A DNA stretch of 64,000 bases from Streptomyces sp. NBC_01217 (GCF_035994185.1 NZ_CP108538.1:4999501-5063500); one strand, 5' to 3'; shown: positions 35,135 to 43,675, counted from the first letter of the stretch. The notes: a model not told the origin generated them from the sequence alone. Translations and numbers: made by a program.

Positions 35135-35701
35135 TCAGTCCTCGCCCACTTGCAGGAGCACGACAACGAATCCGTTTCCCCGTCCGGCGACTACGCCGTC
35201 GAAGGTGTGCCTGGTGACGGGATTCCATGCGCGTCCGTTCGTCCAGGGGCCGTCGATGTTGGAGAACCATTCCGACCCAGGGCCCAGAATCGCCGTCGTC
35301 TTCGTCGCAGCTCGCCTGGCGTGGGTGAGGTCGCGCCGCGGGTGTCCGGGGAATACCAGACTGTCGATGGAGAGGTTGACCATCAGCTCAGTCGCGGTGT
35401 CGTGTGTGACCGGGCGGAGGGCTGTCTCGATCTCCTTGATCGTGGTCGGTCCGGTGGCGCCCCTTACTGCCTCGTGAGCCCAGTCGGCTTCGGCGGTCTT
35501 GGCGAGGTCGCGGACATGGTGCGCGAGGTCAGTTCCCGAACTCCAGCACCAGCGCGAGTAGACGGTCTCCTCGCTGGCCAGGGAGGAGACGAGCGTTTCG
35601 AGGAGGTCTGCATCGTCCATGGCTGAATCCTCGCAGGCCGGTTCGAGTGAGAGTTCGCGGATGCCCACGGTCGACCCTGCGGGCTCCCAGGGTTCAAGCA
35701 C
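35135..35701 (-). CDS. unknown protein carried by the Tn7-like element
   Basis: A 188-aa protein. GTG 35701 overlaps the tniQ stop by 8 bp; ATG 35620 (MDDADLLETLV) is an alternative with a GAGGA site. Parts readable: helical DLLETLVSSLASEETVYSRW, AHHVRDLAKTAEADWAHEAV, then FPGHPRRDLTHARRAATKT and WFSNIDGPWTNGRAWNPVTRHTFDGVVAG. No family is recognised. As the last gene of the tns operon it is either cargo or an accessory transposition factor. Confidence 0.7.
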   Translation of the reverse strand: MLEPWEPAGSTVGIRELSLEPACEDSAMDDADLLETLVSSLASEETVYSRWCWSSGTDLAHHVRDLAKTAEADWAHEAVRGATGPTTIKEIETALRPVTHDTATELMVNLSIDSLVFPGHPRRDLTHARRAATKTTAILGPGSEWFSNIDGPWTNGRAWNPVTRHTFDGVVAGRGNGFVVVLLQVGED

Positions 35702-36569
35702 GGCGGCTCACGGCTGCTTCGATGTCTCGTGCGGTCTCGCCCAGTTCCTTGAAGAACCACGGCTTGCTGGTCCTGCGAAGGACCTTCTCCTGGGGCAGGC
35801 GCCGGATGAACTCCGCCCTGAACTGCAAGTACTCGCTGCCTTCGGCAAGCGCGAAACGACGCCAGTGAGGGGAGGCGTAGAGCGACATGGCTTCCACGAC
35901 CTCGGGATAGACGGCGATGTGCCGGCGGGGGTCCCAGATCTGAGTGTGGGGGTCGGCGCCCATGGCTTCGAGCCGCCGGTGCCGGTCGCTGAGGCGGTAG
36001 CCGCGTGTGAGGACGGCTGCCCAGAGGGCAGAGCAGTGCTCATAGCAGGCGTCGAGCACGGTATGTCCGTATCGGCGTAGGAGCCGGTAATGGCGGCGTT
36101 GGGCGTCGACCACGTCGGGGAGTCCGGAAAGATCGGTTTGCTGGTGGTAATAGGCGACAGCCTTGCCGATCCAGAGCCGGTGACGGAGACAGACGTGATC
36201 GTGGAAGTGGGACTTCCATGCGGTGACAGGGCTAACCAGGGTGTAGTTCCCGGTGCGGCGGGCGACGCAATGCCGGCAGGCCAGCGCCGGGGAGCGATCC
36301 GGGCGGCCGGGGATGAAGGGGCCGGTCTGCTGGCCGAGGAGAGGGATCGCGTGCAGGAGGGACACGCGGGGCTGGCCACTGGCGATGGCGAGCCGGTCGA
36401 TGTAGTCCTGCTGCGAGTTCAGCCAGTGACTCTGGTTCAGCAGTCGTTGGACCAGCACCTTGTTCTTGTCTCCGAGGCGCTTGAGGTAGGACTGCTCGGT
36501 CTCCTGCGGGAAGGGGACGACTGGTCGGGGGAGGGGCTTGATCAGCCAGTAGCGGGTGGGCTTGCTCAT
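35694..36569 (-). CDS. tniQ: TniQ target-selection protein
   Basis: A 291-aa TniQ. The N-terminal part holds PFPQETEQSYLKRLGDKNKVLV. A zinc-finger module follows (ACRHCVARRTGNYTLVSPVTAWKSHFHDHVCLRHRLWIG, two CxxC/H-type pairs). The C-terminal half is helical. TniQ links the target DNA to TnsC. Its ATG overlaps the tnsC stop (ATGA), so the two are translated together. Confidence 0.9.
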   Translation of the reverse strand: MSKPTRYWLIKPLPRPVVPFPQETEQSYLKRLGDKNKVLVQRLLNQSHWLNSQQDYIDRLAIASGQPRVSLLHAIPLLGQQTGPFIPGRPDRSPALACRHCVARRTGNYTLVSPVTAWKSHFHDHVCLRHRLWIGKAVAYYHQQTDLSGLPDVVDAQRRHYRLLRRYGHTVLDACYEHCSALWAAVLTRGYRLSDRHRRLEAMGADPHTQIWDPRRHIAVYPEVVEAMSLYASPHWRRFALAEGSEYLQFRAEFIRRLPQEKVLRRTSKPWFFKELGETARDIEAAVSRRA

Positions 36570-37612
36570 CCGGCCTTCCGGACGGAGGTCCCTGGCCGGG
36601 AGGCGGACTCGCTGTTGTGGTCGATCCGGGTCTTCTTCAGCAGGTCCTGGGTGATGCGTTCGCTCTGGTCGAGGATCGCGGAGATGGCCGCAGCACGGAT
36701 CAGATGGGAGAGGCTGCCGATCATCCCGCCGGTGCGTTGGTGCAGGTAGTCGGAGAGGTTCACCAAAGTCTTCGGCTGATGCCGGTGCAGCCGCAGGGTC
36801 TCTTCCAACGTCGCGACCAGCGAGCGCCATTCGGCGTTGCGGGGGAACGGCCCGGTGCGGACCAGGACGCAACGGCCGCCCATCTGCCGACCGCGGACCC
36901 CGGTGAACACCCCGGACTGCTCGACGTCGATGCCTGCATAGACGAAGGTGGCTGGCAGGTGCTCGGTGAAGTACTTCAGGTGGTCGGAGAGATCCTCACC
37001 GGCGACCGTGCCGTGGTTCAGCAGGTGGATCTCATCGACCAGTACGAGGTCCGTGCGGGCTTCGGTCATCACCTGGCAGACGACGTTGGTGATGTCGATC
37101 GTGTTGTGCCGGGCTGACACGGCGGGCAGGCCGAGGAAGCGGGCGAACTCGATGGCGAGTTTGCGGGGCGAGCCTTTGGGCGGAGCGGTCAGGTAGACGA
37201 CCGGGATCCGGTCGTTTCCGGGATAGCGCTGGCGGACCCGTAGTTCGTGGAGGCGCCCGAGCTGCTTGAGAGCAGTCGTCTTGCCGGTCGTCTGCCGTCC
37301 GGAGACGATCAGCCCGCGGCGGGCCCCGGTTTCACGCTGGTTGAGCAGGGTCAGCAACCGTCCCTGATGGGCGATCTCCCGGACGGCCGCGGTGCGTACG
37401 ACCTGAAGTTCGGAGTGATAGAGGACCCGGGCATCGTCATAGACCTCACGGTCCGCAGGGCTCAGCGACTGCCACCGCTGTTCTGGCAGCAGCGGGAAGT
37501 CCGCCGGATCGGCATCGACGAACTGACGCCATCCGGTGAGCTGGGTGGTGGGGTCCCGCCGGATCTCCAGCAGGTCCACGGCGTCCTGTCCTTTCGGCCC
37601 CGGAGTGCTCAC
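36566..37612 (-). CDS. tnsC: TnsC/TniB AAA+ ATPase
   Basis: A 348-aa AAA+ regulator of transposition. Walker A GRQTTGKTTAL is at residues 105-115 and Walker B DLVLVDEIHLL at about 188-198; sensor regions follow (HLPATFVYAGIDVEQSG). It selects targets with TniQ and activates TnsB. GTG 37612 overlaps the stop of the tnsB 3' part. The reading frame is intact. Confidence 0.92.
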   Translation of the reverse strand: MSTPGPKGQDAVDLLEIRRDPTTQLTGWRQFVDADPADFPLLPEQRWQSLSPADREVYDDARVLYHSELQVVRTAAVREIAHQGRLLTLLNQRETGARRGLIVSGRQTTGKTTALKQLGRLHELRVRQRYPGNDRIPVVYLTAPPKGSPRKLAIEFARFLGLPAVSARHNTIDITNVVCQVMTEARTDLVLVDEIHLLNHGTVAGEDLSDHLKYFTEHLPATFVYAGIDVEQSGVFTGVRGRQMGGRCVLVRTGPFPRNAEWRSLVATLEETLRLHRHQPKTLVNLSDYLHQRTGGMIGSLSHLIRAAAISAILDQSERITQDLLKKTRIDHNSESASRPGTSVRKAG

Positions 37613-38413
37613 CACCACGTCTCGGCCTCCTTGCGGGCGTCGAAGATTCCCAGCGGAACCACATCTGCGAGGCCGTCCTCGTTCTGCGCTGCCTCGGGCG
37701 CGGGCTCCTCGGCGGGCTCGGGCTCGGCCGGCCGGGGCCAGGAAGGAGTACTCGTGGCCCGGGTGCGGGCGGCGACCTTGCGGTCCTTGCGACTGCGTCC
37801 CGAAGATCGGGGCGTTGTGCCCTGCGGGCCGTCGGCAGCCCGGTCCAGGAGGTCGACCGCGGCCCGAGCGATCTCCTCCTCGGTGACAGGGTCGGCGCCG
37901 CGCTGGGCAAGGACGCGGCGGGCGTGGTCCCAGGCCAGCTCGCCCATCGGAGTCGGGGCGGTGCGAAGGTGCCGCCAGAGCGCCATGATCCAGGTCCCCT
38001 CGCGGTGATTGCGTACCCATATGCGTGAGATGTCGTAGGGGTCGTAGCGGACCTCCCACCGCTTGCCGTCGGCCCCGGCGCCGGACGGCTGCCGGCGGAA
38101 CGGGGTCAACTCCGGACTGTCGTAGGTGCGGTGGCCCAGACGGACGCCGTAGGAGTTGATGACCCGGAACTCCCTCGGCAGCAGCCCGATGTACTCCTCG
38201 GCGCTGAGCGCGACCGGGACGTGTCCGGCCGCGGCGATCAGGGCGGCGTACTTCTCGTTCGGGCTCAGTGCGTTGTGGCAAACCGGATCTCGTTCGAAGC
38301 CCGCGGTGCGGGTGATCATTCGGACAGAGATGCCGGTGCGGTCGTGGGCATAGAGAAACGGGCCCCTTGGTAGTGACGTGGTTGTTGAGGCCGGTCACGA
38401 GCAAGGAGGCCCG

Positions 38414-39370
38414 TTGTCGGACGAGTTGACCATCTCTGCTGTGCCTGCGTCCACTGCGGTCACCCTTGGGTGTGACTGCTACGTGCACCGGTTCGGTTCG
38501 ATCGCTGCGGGGCGGCGGGCAGGCTGCTATCCGAGTGACATGACGGACGCGGAGTGGGCCGAGGTCCGCTCCGTGATGCCGGTGCCGGCCTGGCTCCTGA
38601 AGCGGGGCGGGCGTCCGGAGGCGTTTTGCCATCGCGAGATGCTCGACGCGGTGCGCTACCTCGTCGACAACGGTGTGAAGTGGACGGCTCTGCCGGTCGA
38701 CTTCCCGTACTGGCGGGCGGTCTACGATTTCTTCCGCCGCTGGCGGTCCTACGACTACGTGCGTGAGCTGTACGAACGCCTGCGACGCTCGGCGAGGGAA
38801 CGCACGGGCCGCAACGCCGAGCCCAGTGGGGGGATCATCGACAGTCAGTCGGTGGACGCCTCCGAAACCGTCGGTGAGGACAGTCGCGGATACGACGGGG
38901 GCAAGTCATGTGACGGCCGCAAGCGCCACATCCTGACCGACACAGAGGGCCTGCTCCTGGAGGTCACCGTGACCACAGCGGATGTGCATGACTCCAAGGC
39001 CGCCCCGGCGCTGCTGGAGGCATTCATGGAACAGCCGGGCCGACTGCTAATACTGGTGTGGGTCGACAGCGCCTACCAGGGTCCGGCGCTGGCGAAGGCG
39101 TTCGCCCGCCACGGGGTGCGGATCGAGGTCGTGCGCCGGTCCGACGGACAACGCGGATTTGTCGTACTGGCCCGCAGGTGGGTGGTGGAGCGAACGCTGA
39201 GCTGGCTCTCCCGCTCACGCCGCCTCAACCGCGACCACGAACGCCGCCCCGATCACCACCAGCAGATGGTGTGGTGGGCCGCCGTGATCAGGCTGTCGAG
39301 GCGCCTGGCCGCAGACGCTCCGCGCTGGCCGGAGAAGCGTCCCGAGCGACTGCTCCCGGCGCCGGCGTGA
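38414..39370 (+). CDS. IS5-family DDE transposase
   Basis: A 318-aa protein. The DDE triad is visible: D in GIIDSQSVDASET, D in LVWVDSAYQG and E in RRWVVERTLSWLSRSRRLNRDHE (the Y/R-x-K/E signature region). The DUF4096-like N-terminus has DMTDAEWAEVRSVMP. TTG 38414 follows AAGGAGG; an upstream in-frame codon is possible. The gene looks complete, so the IS may still be active. Confidence 0.92.
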   Translation: MSDELTISAVPASTAVTLGCDCYVHRFGSIAAGRRAGCYPSDMTDAEWAEVRSVMPVPAWLLKRGGRPEAFCHREMLDAVRYLVDNGVKWTALPVDFPYWRAVYDFFRRWRSYDYVRELYERLRRSARERTGRNAEPSGGIIDSQSVDASETVGEDSRGYDGGKSCDGRKRHILTDTEGLLLEVTVTTADVHDSKAAPALLEAFMEQPGRLLILVWVDSAYQGPALAKAFARHGVRIEVVRRSDGQRGFVVLARRWVVERTLSWLSRSRRLNRDHERRPDHHQQMVWWAAVIRLSRRLAADAPRWPEKRPERLLPAPA

Positions 39371-39854
39371 ACCGCCCGTCCTCCGCCCGCAGCAGCCAGC
39401 CCCGCTTCTCCAGCGCATAGGCACGGTGACGGATCTTCTCCACCTCGTTCTTGATCTCCGCCTCCCGGCCCACCGCCCGGGTCAGCTCCACCCCGTTCAC
39501 CGGCCCCGAAGCGGCCACCACCGCGGCGAACACCTCCCGATACACGCCGTTGAGCACCTCCTCACCGATGCCCGGCCGCCACACCGGCGGCCGCCCACCA
39601 TGCACCGGGCCTGAACCGTTCGGTCCCCCAGTGGCAGCCACCTCACCACCAGACAGCACAGAAACCGGCGTATTCACCGCGCTCTCCTCGGCCAGCACCG
39701 ACACCAGCTCCTCACGCCCCACCCGGGCCCGCTCGACCCGCTCCCGCGCGGCATCCACCTCCGCCTGAGCCTGCTCGAGGACCTCCGTCCAGGACTCCAG
39801 CTCCTGCCTCGCCCGCGCCTCACGCCGCTCCATCAACCCCAGCACCGACGGCAT
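39288..39854 (-). CDS. coiled-coil passenger protein of the IS5 element
   Basis: A 188-aa protein. Residues about 8-60 form a coiled coil (RREARARQELESWTEVLEQAQAEVDAARERVERARVG). A Gly-rich linker and a winged-helix-like C-terminal part follow (VNGVELTRAVGREAEIKNEVEKIRHRAYALEKRGWLLRAEDGRFTP). A GAGGAGG site lies 5 bp before ATG 39854. It overlaps the transposase gene tail-to-tail by 83 bp and lies wholly within the IS ends. It may bind DNA; its role in the element is unknown. Confidence 0.78.
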   Translation of the reverse strand: MPSVLGLMERREARARQELESWTEVLEQAQAEVDAARERVERARVGREELVSVLAEESAVNTPVSVLSGGEVAATGGPNGSGPVHGGRPPVWRPGIGEEVLNGVYREVFAAVVAASGPVNGVELTRAVGREAEIKNEVEKIRHRAYALEKRGWLLRAEDGRFTPAPGAVARDASPASAERLRPGASTA

Positions 39855-41361
39855 CACAACCTCCTCGATCAACAACAAGCCGTCCGCTGCCTGCCCCTAC
39901 CCCTCCACGATCACACCCCGCACACGAAGAAGCCCCTGCTCATCGAACAGGGACTCCCTTTGCCACAACGCACTCAGCGCCTTGCCCGGCATCAGCGGAT
40001 CGCGCAGCCCGTCGTGCGGCCGCATCTGCCAGTGGACGATCCATTCCTGCAGCAGTTCCTGGAGCTGGTGGATCGTCCAGAGAGCCTCCGCGGCCGGATC
40101 GGTCCCCCGATGTTCCGTGCTGCGGCCTTTGTAGCCGGGCAGGTGCTGGACGAACATCGTGGCCACGGACTGAAGCGTCCGCTCGATATGGGGCTTGTCC
40201 GTCGGGGTGTCAGGGTGTGCGGGCTGGAAGGAGATGCCCAGCGACTGGCAGGCGGAGCGGAACGTGTCGGAGATGTAGGCCTTGCCCCGGTCGCAGACGA
40301 TCGTCTCCGGAGTGATCACCGGAATCGCGGCCGCCTGAGCCAGCCTCTCGTCCAGCGCCGTCAGCGAGGCATGCGGGAGCACCGACCGGGACATCCGAAG
40401 CGCGTCCGCCCAGCCCGGCCGCATCGGCTCCGGCGTCATCACCCTCGCCAGCAGCAAAGCGGCGTCGACCGCCTTCGTCGAAGGCCGCAGCACCGCCGCG
40501 GCCAGCGTGCGGGTGGCGATGTCGACGATGCCGGTCAGCTCGACGGTGTCCACCGTCCCGTCGTCGTGAACGACCAGCACATCCAGCGGAGTCGAATCGA
40601 TCTCCATTACCTCGCCCGGCCGGGCCACGGTGAGCTGGCCGAACATGTCGTCCGGCTGCTTGGCCAGCGAGCGGCGAGTGCGGGCCGAGCCCAGAGTGTG
40701 CCGACCGGAGCTGACCGCCTTCAGCAGCCGGTAGAACGTCGCCCGTGACGGCAGCGGCACCGTTCCAAGGCCGTGCTCGGCTTCCAGGAGACGCTCCATC
40801 CGGCGCCGCAGCACCCGCGCGGAGACCGTGGACCGGCCGCCCTGTTCCTCCACCACCTTCTCCAGGGCCTCGACCACCCGCCGATCGGCCCGGCCCGTGC
40901 CGTCCGGGACCGAACGCAGCCTCGGATCGACCAACCCGAGCACTCCCTCGCGCTCGAAGCGAACCCGCATGTCCTGCAACACGGTCATCGACACCGCCGT
41001 CCCGGCCGCCGCCAGCTCGGCAGCCTTGGCCAGCTCCCGCTGCCGCAAGGAACGAACCGCCGGGTCGTACTCGGGCCGCACCGGCCCGTCCGGCTCGTCC
41101 AACGGGCGGCCGGTCAGCATCTCCACCAGGTGCTGCTGCCACCAGCCGGCCCGCTCCACCGCCTTGTCCGGAAGCCCTTCCAGCACATCGGCCGCGGGCA
41201 TCACCGTCCGTACCGAGGTGGCGGAGACCACCTCGAAATCCTCACCGGCCAGCAGATGGGCCAGCATCACCACGCTCGCCGACTGAGCCTCGTCGACCAA
41301 CCGGACCGCAGCCCCCTCCAGCGCGGCCACCGTGTGCAGACGGCCATCGAACCGGACCAGG

Positions 41362-42144
41362 TCACCCGCCCGCAGCAGCCGCGGACGCAACGACATCCCC
41401 GCCCCCTTCCTCCGCCATGCCCAGCCGCACCCGCGTGTCCGCAGCCAGCAGCCCCGACTGCAGATCAACGGCCAGGACCCGGCGCCAGAGCAGGTGGAAC
41501 AGCACCGGCAGCACCGCGATCTGGTCACCCACTCGCCGTGCCCCGTCCAGCAGTTCGCCGCCGTCAGCGAAGGCCCGCATGAGATCGGCTGCAATCCGAG
41601 CGCGGTGCACCCGCGGATGCCGGTAGCCGGCCAGCCACCGCACATTCGCCATCAAAACCGCATCCGGAGCCCCCACCCGGATGTAGTCCCATCCCACGGG
41701 CTGACACGCCGCCGCGGTCGCGGCGAATTTCATGGCGTCCGGCGGCTCGATCCGCTCATCGGGACGGACATCGACCACCAGCCCCGTCCCGTCCGCGCGG
41801 CGTACGAAAAAGTCTGGCGTATGACGGATCCGCTTCCCTCGCGGTCCCGCCCACGACAGCCGGAACGGCTGCGAAGCGATCCCCGTCACCAGCGGGTCGG
41901 AGTCGAGCAGCACCAGCCGATCCCGCTCCAGCCACGATTCGTAGCCCACATGCCCGCCACAGGTCGCCGACCAGTACCAGCCGCACCAGTTGCCCTGCCC
42001 CCGGAAAGCCGGAAACCGCCGCTCAGGCCGAACCGACTCGAATGGAACCGACCACAGACCCTCCAGGGAACCACGCTCACGGACCCCGCCCGCACTGACG
42101 TACTCCAGGTCGATGTCCTCCGCCGATACCTCACACGCATCCAT
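41362..42144 (-). CDS. tnsA: TnsA-like transposase endonuclease subunit
   Basis: A 260-aa protein with the TnsA nuclease pattern: ESWLERD (Glu69), RHTPDFF (Asp111) and VVDVRP, where the usual Lys of the Q/E-x-K motif is replaced by Arg127. TnsA cuts the non-transferred strand so that the element moves by cut-and-paste. It is the first gene after the right end and overlaps tnsB by 35 bp. GGAGG lies 5 bp before ATG 42144. Confidence 0.88.
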   Translation of the reverse strand: MDACEVSAEDIDLEYVSAGGVRERGSLEGLWSVPFESVRPERRFPAFRGQGNWCGWYWSATCGGHVGYESWLERDRLVLLDSDPLVTGIASQPFRLSWAGPRGKRIRHTPDFFVRRADGTGLVVDVRPDERIEPPDAMKFAATAAACQPVGWDYIRVGAPDAVLMANVRWLAGYRHPRVHRARIAADLMRAFADGGELLDGARRVGDQIAVLPVLFHLLWRRVLAVDLQSGLLAADTRVRLGMAEEGGGDVVASAAAAGG

Positions 42145-42203
42145 CCGGGCCTCCGGTACGACGCCGACCAGTCACGACGACCGTAGGCACAGCCGCAGCG
42201 GCG

Positions 42204-42305
42204 TACCCGGAGAAGACCGAGACACCCCACCAAATGCCCGGACATGACTGAGACGTCGCCTCACTTGCCCGGAGATCTCCGAGACTGCCCGGACATCACA
42301 GAGAC
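42204..42305 (-). repeat. right-end transposase-binding boxes
   Basis: Four 20-bp boxes of consensus TRCCCGGASNNNNNNGAGAC at 42204-42223, 42235-42254, 42266-42285 and 42286-42305. The last two abut each other and the outermost leads into the terminal AGGACA. The unequal number (two left, four right) is characteristic of Tn7-like ends. Confidence 0.9.
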
Positions 42306-42345
42306 AGGACACCCGACCGCAAGGGCCATGCGAGTGGTGTGACGC

Positions 42346-42373
42346 ACTTTTGCAAGCGGGTGCTTGCAAAAGT
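42346..42373. promoter_or_regulatory. ACTTTTGCAAGC inverted-repeat operator
   Basis: ACTTTTGCAAGC (42346-42357) and GCTTGCAAAAGT (42362-42373) are perfect 12-bp arms around GGGT. A further TTAGCAAG follows at 42373-42380. It lies 27 bp upstream of the XRE gene and 34 bp from the transposon's right end. Probably the autoregulatory operator of the XRE protein. The TTGCAA...TTGCAA core resembles a Nur box, but the spacer is 8 bp instead of 5. Confidence 0.7.
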
Positions 42374-42399
42374 TAGCAAGGGTGGCGCACCATCGGGGT

Positions 42400-42894
42400 A
42401 TGGCATCACTCAACGTCGGCAATCTCGGTGAGTACCTGCGCGAGCAGCGGCGCAGCGCGCAGCTTTCGTTGCGGCAGCTCGCCGATGCCGCCGGGGTGTC
42501 CAATCCCTATCTCAGCCAGATCGAGCGCGGGCTGCGCAAGCCGAGCGCCGAGGTGCTGCAGCAGGTCGCCAAGGCGCTGCGGATCTCCGCCGAGACCCTT
42601 TACGTACGGGCCGGGATTCTGGACGAGCGGGAGCGGGAGGAGCTGGAGACGCGCGCGGTGATTCTGGCCGATCCGTCCATAAACGAGCGGCAGAAGAACG
42701 TTCTGCTGCAGATCTACGACTCCTTCCGCAAGGAGAACGGGTTCGAGCCCGGACCGGAATCCGGCGCCGGAGCCGGATCGGGGACCGGCGGCGAGTCCGG
42801 GCCGGGGGCCTTTGGCGCCCGTGCGGACGACGGCCCCGGTGCCGACGGCGGAGATGCCGGTACAGCTTCAAAGCCTTCAAAACCCTCACACTGA
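42400..42894 (+). CDS. XRE-family transcriptional regulator
   Basis: A 164-aa protein. The HTH is LGEYLREQRRSAQLSLRQLADAAGVSNPYLSQIERGLRKPSAEVLQQVAKALRISAETLYVRAG (residues about 9-72). The C-terminal third is a disordered Gly/Pro/Asp-rich tail ending in KPSKPSH. Followed by HbhA-like and DUF2516 genes, it corresponds to the Rv0474-Rv0475-Rv0476 arrangement in mycobacteria, from memory. It is likely autoregulated from the palindrome upstream. Confidence 0.92.
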   Translation: MASLNVGNLGEYLREQRRSAQLSLRQLADAAGVSNPYLSQIERGLRKPSAEVLQQVAKALRISAETLYVRAGILDEREREELETRAVILADPSINERQKNVLLQIYDSFRKENGFEPGPESGAGAGSGTGGESGPGAFGARADDGPGADGGDAGTASKPSKPSH

Positions 42895-42921
42895 GTCTGA
42901 TGATCCGGGAGGACCACAGTC

Positions 42922-43560
42922 ATGGCCATCACCGATGACCTGCGTAAGACCCTCACCGACCCGACCCCCCTCTACTTCGCCGCCGGTACGGCCGACATCG
43001 CCGTCGAGCAGGCGCGCAAGGTTCCGGCGCTGATCGAGCAGCTGCGTGCCGAGGCGCCGGAGCGTATCGAGGCCGTGCGCAACGCCGACCCCAAGACCGT
43101 GCAGGAGAAGGTGACCTCGCAGGCCAAGGAGGCGCAGGCCACCGTGCAGGCCAAGGTCACCGAGGTGATCGGGTCGTTCGACAGTGATCTGCGGAAGCTG
43201 GGCGAGAGCGCCCAGGACCTGGCGCTGCGCAGTCTGGGCGTGGCCGCGGAGTACGCGGTCCGGGCCCGGGAGACGTACGAGAAGGTCGCCGAGCGCGGCG
43301 AGCAGACCGTGAAGAACTGGCGTGGCGAGACGGCCGACGAGATCGTGGAGATCGCAGTCGTCGTCGAGCCGCGCAAGGAGTCCAAGCCGGCGGGCACCGC
43401 GAAGACGGAGCCTGCCGCCAAGCCGGGACCGGCCAAGGCCGCGCCCGCACCCGCTCCGAAGGCCGTCAGGCCGGAGAGCAAGGCCCCGGCCGCACCCGCC
43501 AAGAAGGCGCCCGTGCGCAAGCCCGTCGCGAAGAAGACCACTCCGCCGACCGCGAAGTAG
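42922..43560 (+). CDS. HbhA-like Lys/Ala/Pro-rich protein
   Basis: A 212-aa protein. Residues 1 to about 145 form a long helical coiled coil (ARKVPALIEQLRAEAPERIEAVRNADPKTVQEKVTSQAKEAQ). The C-terminal 65 residues are a Lys/Pro/Ala tail (KKAPVRKPVAKKTTPP) as in heparin-binding hemagglutinin of mycobacteria. In Streptomyces a surface or DNA-binding role is unproven. GGGAGGA precedes ATG 42922. Confidence 0.87.
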   Translation: MAITDDLRKTLTDPTPLYFAAGTADIAVEQARKVPALIEQLRAEAPERIEAVRNADPKTVQEKVTSQAKEAQATVQAKVTEVIGSFDSDLRKLGESAQDLALRSLGVAAEYAVRARETYEKVAERGEQTVKNWRGETADEIVEIAVVVEPRKESKPAGTAKTEPAAKPGPAKAAPAPAPKAVRPESKAPAAPAKKAPVRKPVAKKTTPPTAK

Positions 43561-43593
43561 CGTCACGGCCGGGATGTGTACCGGGGCGCGGGA

Positions 43594-43615
43594 CGGGCAC
43601 CTTTTGGGGTGCCCG
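43594..43615 (+). terminator. hairpin after the HbhA-like gene
   Basis: CGGGCACC (43594-43601) pairs with GGTGCCCG (43608-43615) around TTTTGG, 34 bp after the stop. Confidence 0.5.
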
Positions 43616-43675
43616 GCTCGTTGTCCCGGTACCTTGGCCGCGAGGCGCTCATCCACTTATTAGGCGGTACACACC

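Larger units (their letters stand above)
38268..39973 (+). mobile_element. IS5-family (IS1031-like) insertion sequence, 1,706 bp
   Basis: Termini are GTGCGTTGTGGCAAA at 38268 and its reverse complement TTTGCCACAACGCAC ending at 39973, identical over 15 bp. TCA flanks both sides (38265-38267 and 39974-39976), a TNA-type 3-bp duplication typical of the IS1031 group. It contains a DDE transposase and a second, convergent passenger ORF. Confidence 0.9.
37609..41396 (-). pseudogene. tnsB: TnsB transposase gene interrupted by an IS5-type element
   Basis: The 5' part (41396 to 39974) encodes the Mu-type N-terminus, HTH modules and the rve core with D267 (EVMEIDSTPLD), D369 (IVCDRGKAYIS) and E405 (KPHIERTL). 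The 3' part (38264 to 37609) encodes the Mu C-terminal domain. Removing the insertion and one TCA duplication fuses PGKALS to PNEKYAALIAAAG in frame and gives 692 aa, the usual TnsB length, with no other lesion. As it stands, the 5' frame ends at 39897 within the insertion, leaving a truncated protein without its C-terminal TnsC-contact domain. Confidence 0.92.
34940..42311 (-). mobile_element. Tn7-like transposon, 7.37 kb, with 5-bp target duplication
   Basis: The left end starts TGTCCTGTCTC (34940-34950) and the right end finishes with the exact reverse complement GAGACAGGACA (42301-42311). Both sides are flanked by CCCGA (34935-34939 and 42312-42316), a 5-bp target duplication as expected for Tn7-like elements. 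The genes inside, all leftward, are tnsA, tnsB, tnsC, tniQ and an unknown gene. tnsB is broken by an IS5-type element, so the transposon needs outside help to move. No CRISPR or Cas gene is present, so target choice is not RNA-guided by its own genes. Confidence 0.93.

Noticed and set aside
37609..41396. Two different TnsB genes, suggested by an RDP segment near both breakpoints.
   Set aside because: The inverted repeats GTGCGTTGTGGCAAA and the TCA duplication show a single gene split by an IS; the RDP likeness is chance, caused by translation of the IS end.
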